DNA of 64,000 nucleotides from Calycina herbarum. Taxonomy: Eukaryota > Ascomycota > Leotiomycetes > Helotiales > Pezizellaceae. The notes under the pieces were generated by a model. It saw only the letters and a list, made by a program, of their open reading frames with translations. It searched no databases and had not been told where the DNA came from. Below, piece by piece: positions 35,690 through 46,139 of this stretch. The translations under genes and the position numbers were made by a program. Every line of letters begins with the position of its first letter. The stretch's first letter is position 1. The stretch spans positions 62,001 to 126,000 of the forward strand of contig LLEY01000052.1 of NCBI GenBank assembly GCA_001414485.1. Reading direction: 5' to 3'.

Positions 35690-37531
35690 ACGTGGTTTAT
35701 TAGGACCCTGGTTATATCAGGACCCCGATTAATTTTCCCGAAATCCTACCCTCCAACTTTAACACGCGTTTTTTTAACCTTCTACTATGTCTATTGTTAC
35801 TAAAGAATCAAAAGTCATTCTAGCTATTAAGGCAATTCGAACATCTAAAAAGCTAAGTCGACGGAAAGCTATAAAGATCTACAGAATACCTTATTCTACA
35901 CTTAACGATAGAATAAACGGCTACCTTCCTCTAGCCGACCGTTGACTAGCAAACCTTAAATTGTATAAGGTAGAAGAAGAAGTGATTGTTTAGAATATAC
36001 TTGATATAGATTCTAGAGGGTTTGTACCTCGGCTAGCTAGTATAGAAGATATAGCCAATTTCATCCTCGAGTTATAAGGAGGAAAACGCGTTAGTAAGCT
36101 CTAGGCTTATCGATTTATATAACAACAACTAGGGTTAAAGACGCGTTTTAATCGCGTTTACGACTTCTAAAGGGCCTTATACGAAGATCCTAACCTAATT
36201 AGTACGTGGTTCCGACTTGTGTAAAATATAAAGGCGAAATACAGCGTTTTAGATTATAATTTCTATAACTTCGACAAAACAGGCTTTATAATAGGTATGA
36301 TTTGCCCTATAATAGTTGTTACACGTATAGATCGACGTAGCAGAGGTAAGGCAGTTTAGCTAGGCAATCGGGAATAGGCTATAGCAATTGCTTATATCAA
36401 TAGCGAGGGTTGGGATGTCCCTCTATTTTTGGTCGTCTAAGAGAAGAATCATCTTATAAATTAGTATATAGACGGCGGCCTCTTATATAACTAGGTTATT
36501 AAACCGATAAGTAATAGATAGATAAACAACGAGATAGGTCTAGAATAGCTAAAACACTTTGATAAGTATACTACTGCTTAAGTAAAGGGTCTATATCGAA
36601 TACTAGTGTTAGATAAGCATAAGAGCTACGAATCGGCCGAATTCTAAGAGTACTATAAGGTATATAATATTATAACTCTTAGACTACCTCCCTATTCGTC
36701 CTATCTAACCTAGCTACTTAATGTTAGGTGTTTTAGTATATTAAAACGAGCGTATAGTCGACAGATTAAGACGTTTATTAAAGCTTATATTAACTATATT
36801 ACTAAGGTAGAGTTCTTTCTAGCCTTTATAGCAGTATATAGGGAATCTATAACAGTCTAGAACGCTTAGGCTAGATTCCGTAGAGCTGGCCTAGTGCCTT
36901 TTAATCTATAAGTAGTGATTTTAAAGCTTAATATAAAGTTATAGACTCTAACACCCTCTAGACCCTCTACTGCTAACACTCTCTCATGGGAATCTTAGAC
37001 CCTTTCTAACCTAACAGAAGCTCTTTTATAGTTAACTCTTATATGAAATCGAATTACTTGCTATTAGGGAAGCTTGCCAACCCCTCTAATTAAGACAGTT
37101 GTAGCGCTGGCTAAAGGTATAGAGTAAATAGCTTATAAGATGACTCTTCTATCTGCCGAGGTACGTATACTTTAGGCAGCAAATGAAGCTCTTAGTAAAC
37201 GCTGGAGGGCTAAAAAGGCTCGTGTCCGTAAAGGGGGTGCACTTATTATAGAGGATGCACAGGATATTATAGCCTAGAAAGACGTAGATAAGCAGGTACG
37301 ACGCGATATACGTATAGCGAGAGGTAGTTACAAGGAGGGGCAACCGTCTAGACGACACTATAGAACCTATGGAAAAGCTAGTCACAACGTACGAACTTGT
37401 TAAGAAGCTGTAGATATATCTAGTATATCAGACTCCGATTATAAAGAGTTAATTTAATATATTATAGTTAAGTTATTTGAGTTTAAAGTTATATACCAAG
37501 GAAAATTGATCGGGGTCCTGATAAACCACGT
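35690..37531 (+). mobile_element. pogo/Fot1-type DNA transposon, RIP-degraded
   Basis: 1842 bp. Left end ACGTGGTTTATTAGGACCC and right end (reverse complement) ACGTGGTTTATCAGGACCCC are terminal inverted repeats flanked by TA (35688-35689 and 37532-37533). Read in one plus frame from about 35789, the interior is a recognisable pogo-class transposase: SIVTKESKVILAIKAIRTSK (Psq-type HTH), IYRIPYSTLNDRINGYLPLA, a CENP-B-like HTH, FYNFDKTGFIIGMI and VLDKHKSY (DDE catalytic region), and LPPYSSYLT followed by a stop then LLNV. More than a dozen internal stops interrupt it, nearly all TAG or TAA at positions where Gln or Trp is expected, the pattern left by repeat-induced point mutation. The left inverted repeat has an extra internal segment (TGGTTATATCAGGACC) that partly duplicates its own end. 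Confidence 0.87.
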
Positions 37532-37845
37532 TATAATAAGAGCTTATATTTATTATTATATAATTAATAGCTAATTTATTAAGGCTATTATTAAGAAGTT
37601 ACATAGTAAATAGAGTAGAAAGAAGATCTCGCTTAAGCTCTCGACAGTCCTAGAACGCTCCTCTAATGCCTCAGTCCGAGCTCCGATACTCCTAGCCTGG
37701 TCACGTGTATATATTAGTAAGTTAATCAATTATTAATCAGATTAATAGTGATTAGATTAGTAGATTATGATTAACGTCTAAGATCCCTTGATTAGATTAG
37801 ATTAATAGCTATTAATCTAATCTAATCTAATCATTTCTTACGCTG

Positions 37846-37853
37846 GGCTGATC
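37846..37853 (+). repeat. 8-bp target site duplication, right copy (GGCTGATC)
   Basis: Matches 34314-34321 exactly; the arylsulfotransferase frame resumes directly after it. Confidence 0.88.
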
Positions 37854-39339
37854 TAACTGATTTCCGCGTTCAAGAATTGGTCGGAAAGCCCGTTCTCACA
37901 TTCTACAATGGGGTGGCCCTTTCAGAACCTTGGGGATTCGGGTATGGAATTGTACAAATTTTGGATGATTCGTCTGAGAGTATCTACAACGTATCTATAT
38001 TTGGAAATGAACTGGACTACCAGACACTGTCTGAGATCAACAACACGGATCTCGTTTCCTGGATCGATATGCACGAGACAAAGATCACCCCAGAAGGAAC
38101 CATGCTTGTCGCTGCTATCAACATCACACAATTCGATCTCACGCCCGTCGGAGGACCCGAAGATGGTTGGATTGCAGACTCACTGTTCTACGAGATTGAT
38201 ATCAAGACCAATGAGATTTTGTTCCGTTGGAGCGCCATTGAACATGTTGATGAAATCTCGCTTGCATCGGTATTGCCCACTTATCCATTGGGCGATTTGG
38301 GCAGAAATCAATCTTATCCATATGGCTACTTCCACATTAATGCGGTAGAGAAGTTTGCTGATGGGAGTTATTTGATTGACTCGAGACATTTGTGCTCGAT
38401 GTATCACATTTCTTTGGATGGTTCAGTTGAGTGGACTTTGCATGTAAGCTTTTTCTCTTTCCTTAAGTCTTCCCATTATGGAAGCAATTTTCATTTCTCA
38501 AAACATGAACTTTGCCCTCGGTCCTGATGCATGAGCTCTCGAACTGGTCGAAAATTGGGAAGAGGAACTGGCACTCTTATAGCAGACTGGCAAGAGGATT
38601 TCCACAACTCAGACACGTTCTCAACTAAAAGAGCTCAAACTAACATTCAAAATAGGGGAAATCTGGCGGAAACTTTACCCTTGATCCAGAACTTTCTTTC
38701 TGCTATCAACACGACGCTCGAATCCACCAAGAAACGGAAAATACCATTCAATCAGCATCTTCAACAGCGACAACGCTGCTCTCCTATAACCAAACTACCG
38801 GAATTTTCATGACTTTGGACATCGAAAATTGGACTGCAACACTCGATCAACAGTTTTTCGACCCTGAAGACACTATCACTTCGCGCTCCCAAGGAAATCT
38901 CCAAGGTTTGGAAGACGAGCATGTTTTGATGGGCTACGGATCTGTCCCAAGAATCAAGGAGTACGATGACAATGGAACTGTTGTGATGACTGCTGTGTTC
39001 GGACCTACCGATAAATCCGTTTATTCGTATCGTGTCTATCGACAACCTTGGGTTGGAAAGCCTAAGACCGCTCCAAGTGCTCTAGCTTGTAAAGATTCGA
39101 GCACAAATGGCACAATGGTGTATATGAGCTGGCTCGGAGAAACTGAACATACTTCTTGGAAGATCTTCAGTGGTATTGATTCCGGTAATATGACTTTGGT
39201 TAACGAAATTGAGAGGAATGGGTTGTTCGAGACGTTTGCAGGTGTTGAAGGAAAGGGCAGTTATTTCCAGGTGCAGGCGAGTGGGAGAAACATTACTGGG
39301 GGTGTTTCGGAAATTTTCTCCGTTAATGGGACTTGTTGA

Positions 39340-40008
39340 TTGATGTAGCAGAAGGTCAAAGGAGCCAAGTCAAATTTAAGAACTATGAGCCATCGCTCAC
39401 CATATTCCTGTTAATAATAAACTATTGTTATCCTAGAACTTCTAGGAAAGGTAAAGTAATTGAACCTAGCTAGTTATGTTGTTTACTTTCAAGTCACGTG
39501 TTGCACTCCACTGACGTTCCCCTATGACTTTGTTAATCCAGCTGAATAACCTCCGGCGCTCTTACTGTTTAATGACAATGGAAAAATAAAACTCCTACAA
39601 TTCAAGGACCGGGTCGTCTAACGCAATTCGGGTCTTGGATTACATGGATGATTTTAGCCACGCTTAGCAAAAACAGTGCGTGCAAGCTGGGCAAGCCGTG
39701 CAGGGTAAGGGACCGGTTTTGCTAGCTAACACCCAACAATGATTGGGAGGTAAATGTTGAAAGTAGCCTATATTTTAAGTTCCTCTCGGAATGTATGACT
39801 GAAGTACCAAGAGCATTTGTGAAACAGGCCGCAGCAAACAACAGCGGGCCAACGGTGTGTATGAAGGCCGGCGGTTATTCGCAACACCAGCACAGAACCA
39901 CCTTAGGAACAAATAATCCCCCCGAAATCAATCCTTGACACACACATCTTTCTTCCTGATTTTCAATATTTCCATCATATCAACTTTTAAGTACAACTAT
40001 TTTAAACC
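39340..40008. other. Intergenic region
   Basis: 670 bp between the arylsulfotransferase remnant and the coiled-coil gene. No gene. A C/T-rich leader-like stretch (39930-40000) precedes the ATG at 40009. A CACGTG palindrome (39495-39500) could bind bHLH factors, but one 6-mer is weak evidence. Confidence 0.4.
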
Positions 40009-41091
40009 ATGTCCTCTATACTCTGGAAACCACAACAAGTCCTTGACATCGGCTCGATCAACATCAATATGACATGTCTAGTCGCTGGATGCGACACGAA
40101 AACCAACAAACAAACACGAGCAGAAATACAATTGCTCCTCAGATTTATGGGAAGGTCACCACCGGACGAAGCTTTTTCTTCTTTACAAGAGCTTGTGAAA
40201 ATGTGTCTCTGTGGAACACACCCCAATGCGAAGATGAATTGAATCGAATCGAACTGGCACCAAAAGACCGAAAATGCGGCGAAAAGATACAAGATATCTT
40301 TGATAGAAAACAAGCACGGTCCTTTGGAGGAAGGTTTGGGAGACATTATCGACGACCTACTCGAGGATCTAGAGCGAGTGAAGGCGGAGCTCGACAAAAC
40401 TGCGGAGAAGGTGGGGGATCTGGAAAAAGAGTTAAACAAGCAACGGAAAAAGGCGGTGAAGTGGAGGAAGAGGCACTCAGATGTACAAGAGGTTATGTCC
40501 CGGCTCGCCTTTTCTCAGTTAAATCAAGTCACTCGAGAGGAGTTCAGAGAAACACAAAGCGAACTCGCCCAAATGGGAGCAAAATGCAAGAAGCAAGCCA
40601 ACAGGATAGCTCAGCTAGTGCGTCTCCAGACCGAAGTAGAGACAGAAAAAGTTGACACCCTCTTGAAAATGGCTAGTAGCCTCAAATCTCAACTTGCGGT
40701 GGCGGCCGGGAATTCTTGCCACAAAGAAAACGAGACCCTTTGCGGAGAGATTTGGAAAATCTCAGCAGGAAAAGATGACCTCGGATCCCAGCCTCAGCCG
40801 CCAAATGGGAGGTCCGCTCTGACAGCCACGGGAACGTCAGCCTCAAAATGCAATGCATCAACAACAAAACAACATACACATGCTGGGAAAACTCCCCAAA
40901 ATCTCAAAAAGACTCTTGAACACCTCAAGAAAGCCATTCAGGTCAGACAGGAGAAGATCGAAAGTCTGGAAATCGAGCTAGAAGTGGCCCAAGAAACCAT
41001 CAAATCACAGGATGAAAGTTCCCGCAGTCACGCCAGTTTGAAGAATCAACTACAAGATAAAGTAACGGAGCTGCGAGGTTTGCTTAACTAA
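40009..41091 (+). pseudogene. Coiled-coil protein gene with an in-frame TGA
   Basis: The ATG at 40009 begins a frame that stays open to 41091 apart from a single TGA at 40240-40242. Residues 20-75 carry a Cys/His pattern (CLVAGCDTKTNKQTRAEIQ … RSPPDEAFSSLQELVKMCLC then GTH). It resembles the N-terminal zinc-like motif of some fungal T5orf172-type proteins, though that link is from memory and weak. After the TGA the same frame reads IESNWHQKTENAAKRYKISL, then a long coiled coil (DDLLEDLERVKAELDKTAEK, VGDLEKELNKQRKKAVKWRK) and a second coiled coil at the C-terminus (LKKTLEHLKKAIQVRQEKIE). The stop is one C-to-T change from CGA (Arg) and sits in a GAATTGAATCGAATCGAA context. A spliced form avoiding the TGA cannot be excluded. 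With the stop read through, it would be 360 aa. Confidence 0.6.
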
Positions 41092-41280
41092 GCAATCGAA
41101 ATATAGAATTGGTGAATTGGAGGTGCAGGTCTCAGCTGATCCATGAGGATTTACGGATAAGAGAGCGTTTGAAAAGGGCGTTTCAATTTCGGAAGGCAAA
41201 GAATAGAATGGGTACCGCTTTCGTGATTGAGATTTTAGTGTGTATACTCTTGGACTTTGATGTTGGGGAGGATTGATATT

Positions 41281-41855
41281 TTAAGCGAGGAGAAAAGGGG
41301 ACTGGGTTGTGTTTTCTAGTGAATGATGTTTTTCAACCATTAGCTTAACTACTTTGCAAAGCTCAGTAACCATAAATTCCATGTTCAACTTTCCTCTCGA
41401 GATTTCCTTTTGCCCAAGAGTAAATAAGTCTGCATTGTCTTCATCCCAGTCCACAGTCTCACCAAACATGACATCTTCAAGATAACAGTTTCCCACCACA
41501 GATGAATAGGGATATCTCTAAGTTTCTCTGTCCGCCTTAAAATAACGGGGGTCGTGCTTCCGTGGAGAATAGAGATCTCATCACCCTCTTGAACCGTTCT
41601 CGGGCCCAGTCCCAGTCTACCCTTAGCAGTGACGAAGACTCGACGATCGTTGACCATCCATGCGCATACTTCCATGGCGTATATATATGGATTGGTTCGA
41701 AATTCTTTATTGTGTTGAACATCTCCTCCACTAAGATTTGCCTCCCATTCTAGGTAAAATTGATGGTAGTTTGTCCAATCGATATCTTCTCGCGAAACCA
41801 AATCTCGACCCAACTGGTGTCGGTGAGAACAATCTGCCAGGCACACGCGAAGCAA
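41281..41855 (-). pseudogene. C-terminal fragment of a HET-domain-type protein
   Basis: Reading minus, NPYIYAMEVCAWMVNDRRVF then VTAKGRLGLGPRTVQEGDEI followed by SILHGSTTPVILRR matches the conserved C-terminal end of fungal HET (heterokaryon incompatibility) proteins, where G-x-x-GLGP and GDE-I-x-x-x-x-G-x-x-x-P-x-x-LR recur. The expected continuation (VVGNCYLEDVMFGETVDWDE) is present but in another frame from about 41505, so a frameshift separates them. The catalytic-like HET domain itself (WIDALCINQ and similar) is not visible upstream, although about 300 bp upstream (41867-42182) has short open frames. No ATG starts the frame. This is a decayed remnant; HET genes trigger cell death on non-self fusion when intact. 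Confidence 0.65.
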
Positions 41856-42182
41856 CCGCTCGCAGGTTACTTGGAACTTTGGCGCTCATCGTTGATCTTG
41901 GCTACGGTTTTATCGATTCCGAGAAACGATGCAGGATGGTACTCCCCCGGTTCCTCGTCAAATGTGTCTTTCCACCTAGCGCCCCAGCCCATTGACGGTG
42001 GGCTCAGGTTGGAGTCCAGAAAATATGTGATTGTGTCGATAGATTTGCCAGGAACCCTCAGTAATCTCAAAAGATTGATGAAAGACATGGCATTGAGGGC
42101 ATCGCGGAAGTTGAAAGTGACGAAATTCGCGAGCTTTCAGCAAATGTGATGCCGTACGAGATCTGTATTGAGGGAGACTCAA

Positions 42183-42802
42183 TTATAAATAGAGTAGAAC
42201 TTGAGTAGTGGATGGGATACAAATCACCTTTGTAGCGTGTAACGATGGAGCGGCGCAATTTAGTAAGACGTACACAATAAAGCCACAACCACGTAGCTAG
42301 CTCAGCAAGCAAGATATTCCGCAGGCTTAATTTGGTCTTCTACGTATCTACCCATATTTCTATCTATTTTTGCAACGTTTGAATTTCGAATAATCTTCCT
42401 TTCCAGTGTTCGTAGAGTCGCCTAAAAATCACTGTTCCCTTTCCACCCCGCGACGATGAGGCAAAGGGGCGAGTTGAATGAACAGTATTATATCTCCTTT
42501 CTAAGATCAACCGCTCATAGCAACTGATTTATATAACACTCCCCAAGGAAATCGTTGATATGAAATCGGGAAGTAAGAAACACGACCCTCCCCTCGTCAC
42601 CCGCGATAATCCCCTATCACTGCTGAATAGTCCACTCAGATGAAACGAAAATCAAGACTTCTCTCAAATCCCAATTTATCCCCACAAGTCAACAAGACAA
42701 AAGGAGCGAAAAAAACCCTCTAAGATTGAATAGCCACTATGTACAACCCTAACCACAACTTTTACCCGTCCTCACGTCTCGCTTCCACGCCTACTAAATA
42801 AC
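42183..42802. other. Intergenic region
   Basis: 620 bp without a supported gene, between the HET remnant and the 3' end of the secreted-protein gene. Nothing recognisable. Confidence 0.4.
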
Positions 42803-44277
42803 CTAACCATCACTCTTCCCCTCCTCCCCAACATGAATACACTTAACACTATCACTCAACAAAGGGTTTACCCCCTCAATAGTCGGACAAGTCTGCACCC
42901 CTGTTTAGAAGTTAGCAAGCCTTTTCTTCCATCCCATCCCAACACAACACGCCACTGCTTCTCTTTTCCCCTTCCCTCCTTCCACTTGAACTTTCACCCT
43001 CCCCATATCATTTCCCTCACTCTTTCTCTTACACCTCTCTCCTCCAAGCCCCTCCTCAAAAGACAAAATGAAGGTACAAGAAAACGGATACTCACAAACA
43101 CCATCCCTCCCCACCGGCAAAAAACTCCTCCCCGTCGTCGCGCCCTCGAAAAACCGTCCCGGCCCCACCGCGAAATCATCCACTTCCTGCCTACACTTCC
43201 GAATAACTGGTTGTTGCGGATCGGGATACTGGCAAGTGAGGAAGGGTGAAATATCCAGAGTGGGAGTTTGCATCATAAGTGTTCCATAAGAGGGTGCTGT
43301 TGAATTCGAGTTTGGATTTGGATTTGTTCTATGGCGAAGTCAGCTCGCGACTGGTTAGGTGAGGAGAGGGAATGAGAGGTATGGTGAGGGAGAATAAGGG
43401 AGAGGAAGGGAAGGAACATACGACCTAACATCCCCACAAAACCCCTCGTAATTAAAATGCACGCCTCCCCTCCCGACCTCCACAACAGCCGTCACTAATC
43501 CCGCATCATCACAATCCAAACTCACGAATCCGTAGCGACTTGTCCAAGCACCCGGTCGAATCGGACATTTCAACTCCAAATCCCCAAACTTAACCGAAAG
43601 TTTATGGCCGTAAGGATTTAGTGGTGGGGGTCCGTATTCATACGTGAAATCGTTGACGATGAAATTCGATGGGATGGGACAGGTTAGAGGGTAGGGGTTT
43701 GTTGTTGTTGTGGGCACTGGGAGGGCTGTTGTACTTGGTGTGGGAAGGAGGGTGGTGGGAAGGGAGAGAGTTGGGAGTGAGAGTGCTGTGTGACGATTAG
43801 TTTTGGTTGAAAATGAGAGGGAGGATATTTTGGGAAAGAGGAGAGAGGAAGAGGGCGAGAGGTGATGAGAGGAAGTAGAAATGGGAAGGGAAAAAGGGGA
43901 GAAAAGAAGGGCGAGGTACTCGGAGCCAAAGGAACGCTCGTATTCAACCTACTCGGCGCGGGAATCAAAACCGAGAACCCCGTACTCGTCGAAATAGTAG
44001 GCGGTATCCCAGTAGGTAAAGTCCAATTCAAAGACGCAGTCGTAGATGGTATCATGCCCGAGTTTCCCGTTGGAAGAGGGATGGAACCAGATATTGTTGG
44101 TACCGGTGCACTCAACGATACACTAGACAACCCTACACTCGTCCCAATAGAAATTGTCGGCACCCCAATCGAAACACTAAACTGTCTCTCTCTCAGACCA
44201 AACCCCAATCCTCTTGGTCGACATACACCCCCCTTCACAAGCAATGCCCCGATCAGGATTCGTGTTTTCAATTCCAT
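42803..44277 (-). CDS. Secreted-type Ser/Thr/Pro-rich protein with Cys-containing C-terminal domain
   Basis: Four exons (44277-43920, 43785-43422, 43328-43096, 42900-42803) give 350 aa; all junction phases agree, donors are GTACCT, GTATGT and GTGAGT, and the last intron has GCTAAC before its acceptor. The N-terminus (MELKTRILIGALLVKGGVC) looks like a short signal peptide. Residues 35-165 are a mucin-like Ser/Thr/Pro/Gly region. The C-terminal half is a probable folded domain with eight or more cysteines (LTCPIPSNFIVNDFTYEYGP, LKCPIRPGAW, VSLDCDDAGL, EGFCGD, FLTCQYPDP, IRKCRQE, QTCPTIEG, VKCIHVG), suggesting disulfides. Alternating hydrophobic residues suggest beta strands. I do not recognise the family; a cell-wall or effector-like secreted protein is inferred. 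It is easily missed by gene callers because the exons lie in different frames. Confidence 0.75.
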
Positions 44278-46139
44278 CTTCGTAACGTGTGAAAATAGAT
44301 CTCCAAGAAAAACAAAACTTGGGAAAGTAACGTAGAACTTTGAAGCAACGTAACACGCAACAGAAATGGTACCAAGGAAAGGAGTGGGATAAAGGTATAT
44401 AAGAACCCATCCCCTCCCATCCCCTCCCTTCCTCCCCTCCACACTCATATTCATCTACTTCCCCATCCCATCCCATCCCATCCCAATCCATCGACTCTCC
44501 TCCACTATACCCAACAAAACGGAAACGATCAACCTCCCATCTATGTTTCTTTCCCCATCAGGCATCTGCATATTGTGGTGACGAAGCTTGTTCTTCGGGA
44601 CTTGAAGTTGTGGCATGGATATAGATTGCAAATCGCCGCCTTCGAGATCTGGTTGAAGAGTTTATGATAGGGGGGGAGGGGGGTACTATATCCCCCAATC
44701 TATCAGCAATATCCCCATAATATCAACGACCCAAACAATGAAACGCTAGGCAAGAGAAGGCGTGCGCAACATGATAGGAAGATGAAAAGGAATGACGACT
44801 TAACTCGGTCAATATAACCATTCTAGGCTATTTTTTTCCTTTCCTCATTCGAGGTTCTGGACTGTGGACCCATGGCTAGAAAGAAGGTCGAGAACAAAAA
44901 AGAGGCGACTCGGTATAGCCTAAACACCACAAGATGAAAATTGCCAGATTGGTCTCCAGGATCCTACCGTACTATAGCACTGTCTGTAACATCCAGCATA
45001 TAAATACCCCTTCCCCTTCTTTCTTATCCCCCTGCATCCCTTCCCCGCAGTTCGGATTGTGTGATTCGGAGGCTTCACTCGGTATTACCATGAATCTGCC
45101 TGAAGGTCAGTAGTCAGTTCTGCCTCCTCCATGAATACGTACCAAAGTCTCTCACAACGATGGACAGGAGAGAGAAACAAAAAAAAGTCACTTTCACAAA
45201 CACCCATAAATTCAGAAATTATTGATTTCATATCATTCCATTCAACGAATCATATCTCATACGTGTCCCCCCCAGTTTTTATCTCTCTCTCACAAACCCA
45301 TCCGCCCATTTGCCTAATAGCCATTCCATTTCTCTCTGTAAAAAGGCGAAAAGAAAAGATGTCCCCCAATCCCCTTTTTAATTTCTTTATCCGTAAAAAA
45401 ACAGAAAACGAAAAAAACCAATCCCCTGCCAAAACTGGCAACAAAAAACTCCATGTTTGCATGCAAGAAAAAACAAAGTTCGCACAATACAAGTCTTTCT
45501 CTCTCTCTCCTGAAAAAATTATCCAGGCTCGAGGCTCGAGGCTCTCTCTCTCCCACATGAGCTCAAGACATGCGTCGGAAGAATTTTTTTCCTCCTCCAA
45601 CAATGCAAAAAAAATAAAAATCTCTGCCCATACAAAACAGGTATAACCGTTATTGTGTTACAAAAAAAAGAAGAGCACCCAATCTTTCTATGATAAAAAA
45701 AAACAAACGAAAAAACCAGCAAACTAAAAAGAGGAACAAAAAGCTTCTCCCATGCTTTTTGAAAGCCAACTCCGATGATACCCTAAAACAAAGCATGCGA
45801 AAATTTTGGCAGAGGCGAAGAAGAAGAAAATACTGCATCATGCAAACATTAGGCGTATTCGCTTTGCCGGTGCGTTCCTTCCTCAGATCAACCATAATTC
45901 TTTCAATAATTCCCGAACAAAAAAGGAGTCCTTTTGGTGCCGCCGAAAGTCTAGTCGAAAAGAGACTCGTGTGCAACTGGGATTTTTTGGTGGGAGATGA
46001 ACGTAAACACATTAGTCGAGAACGCTGCGATGCAGTCGCCGAATGAAACCGTCGCTATGCAGGAACGAAAACCAACGAGCCTCTAGGGCTCACAATGTAC
46101 AAGAACTGAGTTTTTGTCGTATTAAATTTAGACTGTCGC
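44278..46139. other. Low-complexity intergenic region
   Basis: 1.86 kb between two minus-strand genes. 44396-44520 is strongly C/T-rich on the plus strand and includes (CCCAT)4 at 44462-44485, a typical fungal promoter/leader polypyrimidine-polypurine tract just upstream of the secreted-protein gene. 45160-45760 is A-rich with many A runs (T-rich in the sense of the downstream-reading Byr4-like transcript), probably its 3' untranslated region. Small ORFs here are low-complexity artefacts. Confidence 0.5.
44462..44485 (+). repeat. (CCCAT)n microsatellite
   Basis: Four to five CCCAT units within a long pyrimidine tract about 185 bp upstream of the ATG at 44277 (minus). Simple repeat. Confidence 0.8.

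Larger units (their letters stand above)
34322..37845. mobile_element. hAT-like MITE carrying nested LINE and pogo/Fot1 insertions
   Basis: The outer element has terminal inverted repeats CAGTGTGAG at 34322 and CTTACGCTG (reverse complement CAGCGTAAG) ending at 37845, flanked by 8-bp duplications GGCTGATC. Both subterminal zones (about 34330-34460 and 37715-37835) are packed with GATTAGATTA/TAATCTAATC motifs in opposite orientation, as in hAT elements where such repeats bind transposase. Subtracting the LINE insert (1007 bp plus 16-bp duplication) and the pogo insert (1842 bp plus TA) leaves about 657 bp with no transposase, so the original element was non-autonomous. It sits inside the arylsulfotransferase coding frame. 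Confidence 0.82.
34048..39339 (+). pseudogene. Arylsulfotransferase (ASST family) gene split by a nested transposon insertion
   Basis: Secreted-type arylsulfotransferase-like protein (fungal Arylsulfotran_2 family; beta-propeller enzymes that move sulfate between phenols). The 5' part (34048-34321) encodes a signal peptide (SPILSSLICLLGNGLS…) and the start of the domain up to NELVWQSDTPAD. After a 3524-bp insertion (34322-37845) the frame resumes at 37854 with LTDFRVQELVGKPVLTFYNG, then DSLFYEIDIKTNEILFRWSA and YGYFHINAVEKFADGSYLID to VEWTLH at 38443, followed by GTAAGC. Removing the insertion with one 8-bp target copy rejoins the two parts in frame. Further 3', RTGRKLGRGTGTLIADWQED (38531 on) and MTLDIENWTATLDQ to the stop at 39339 lie in different frames, so there are additional frameshifts around 38530-38810. 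N-glycosylation sites are frequent. Not functional as it stands. Confidence 0.85.

Noticed and set aside
37149..37385. 78-codon minus ORF within the pogo element
   Set aside because: Antisense shadow of the degraded transposase.
45131..46046. Several Lys/Asn/Gln-rich ORFs on the plus strand
   Set aside because: Products of A-rich sequence, probably the 3' untranslated region of the Byr4-like transcript.
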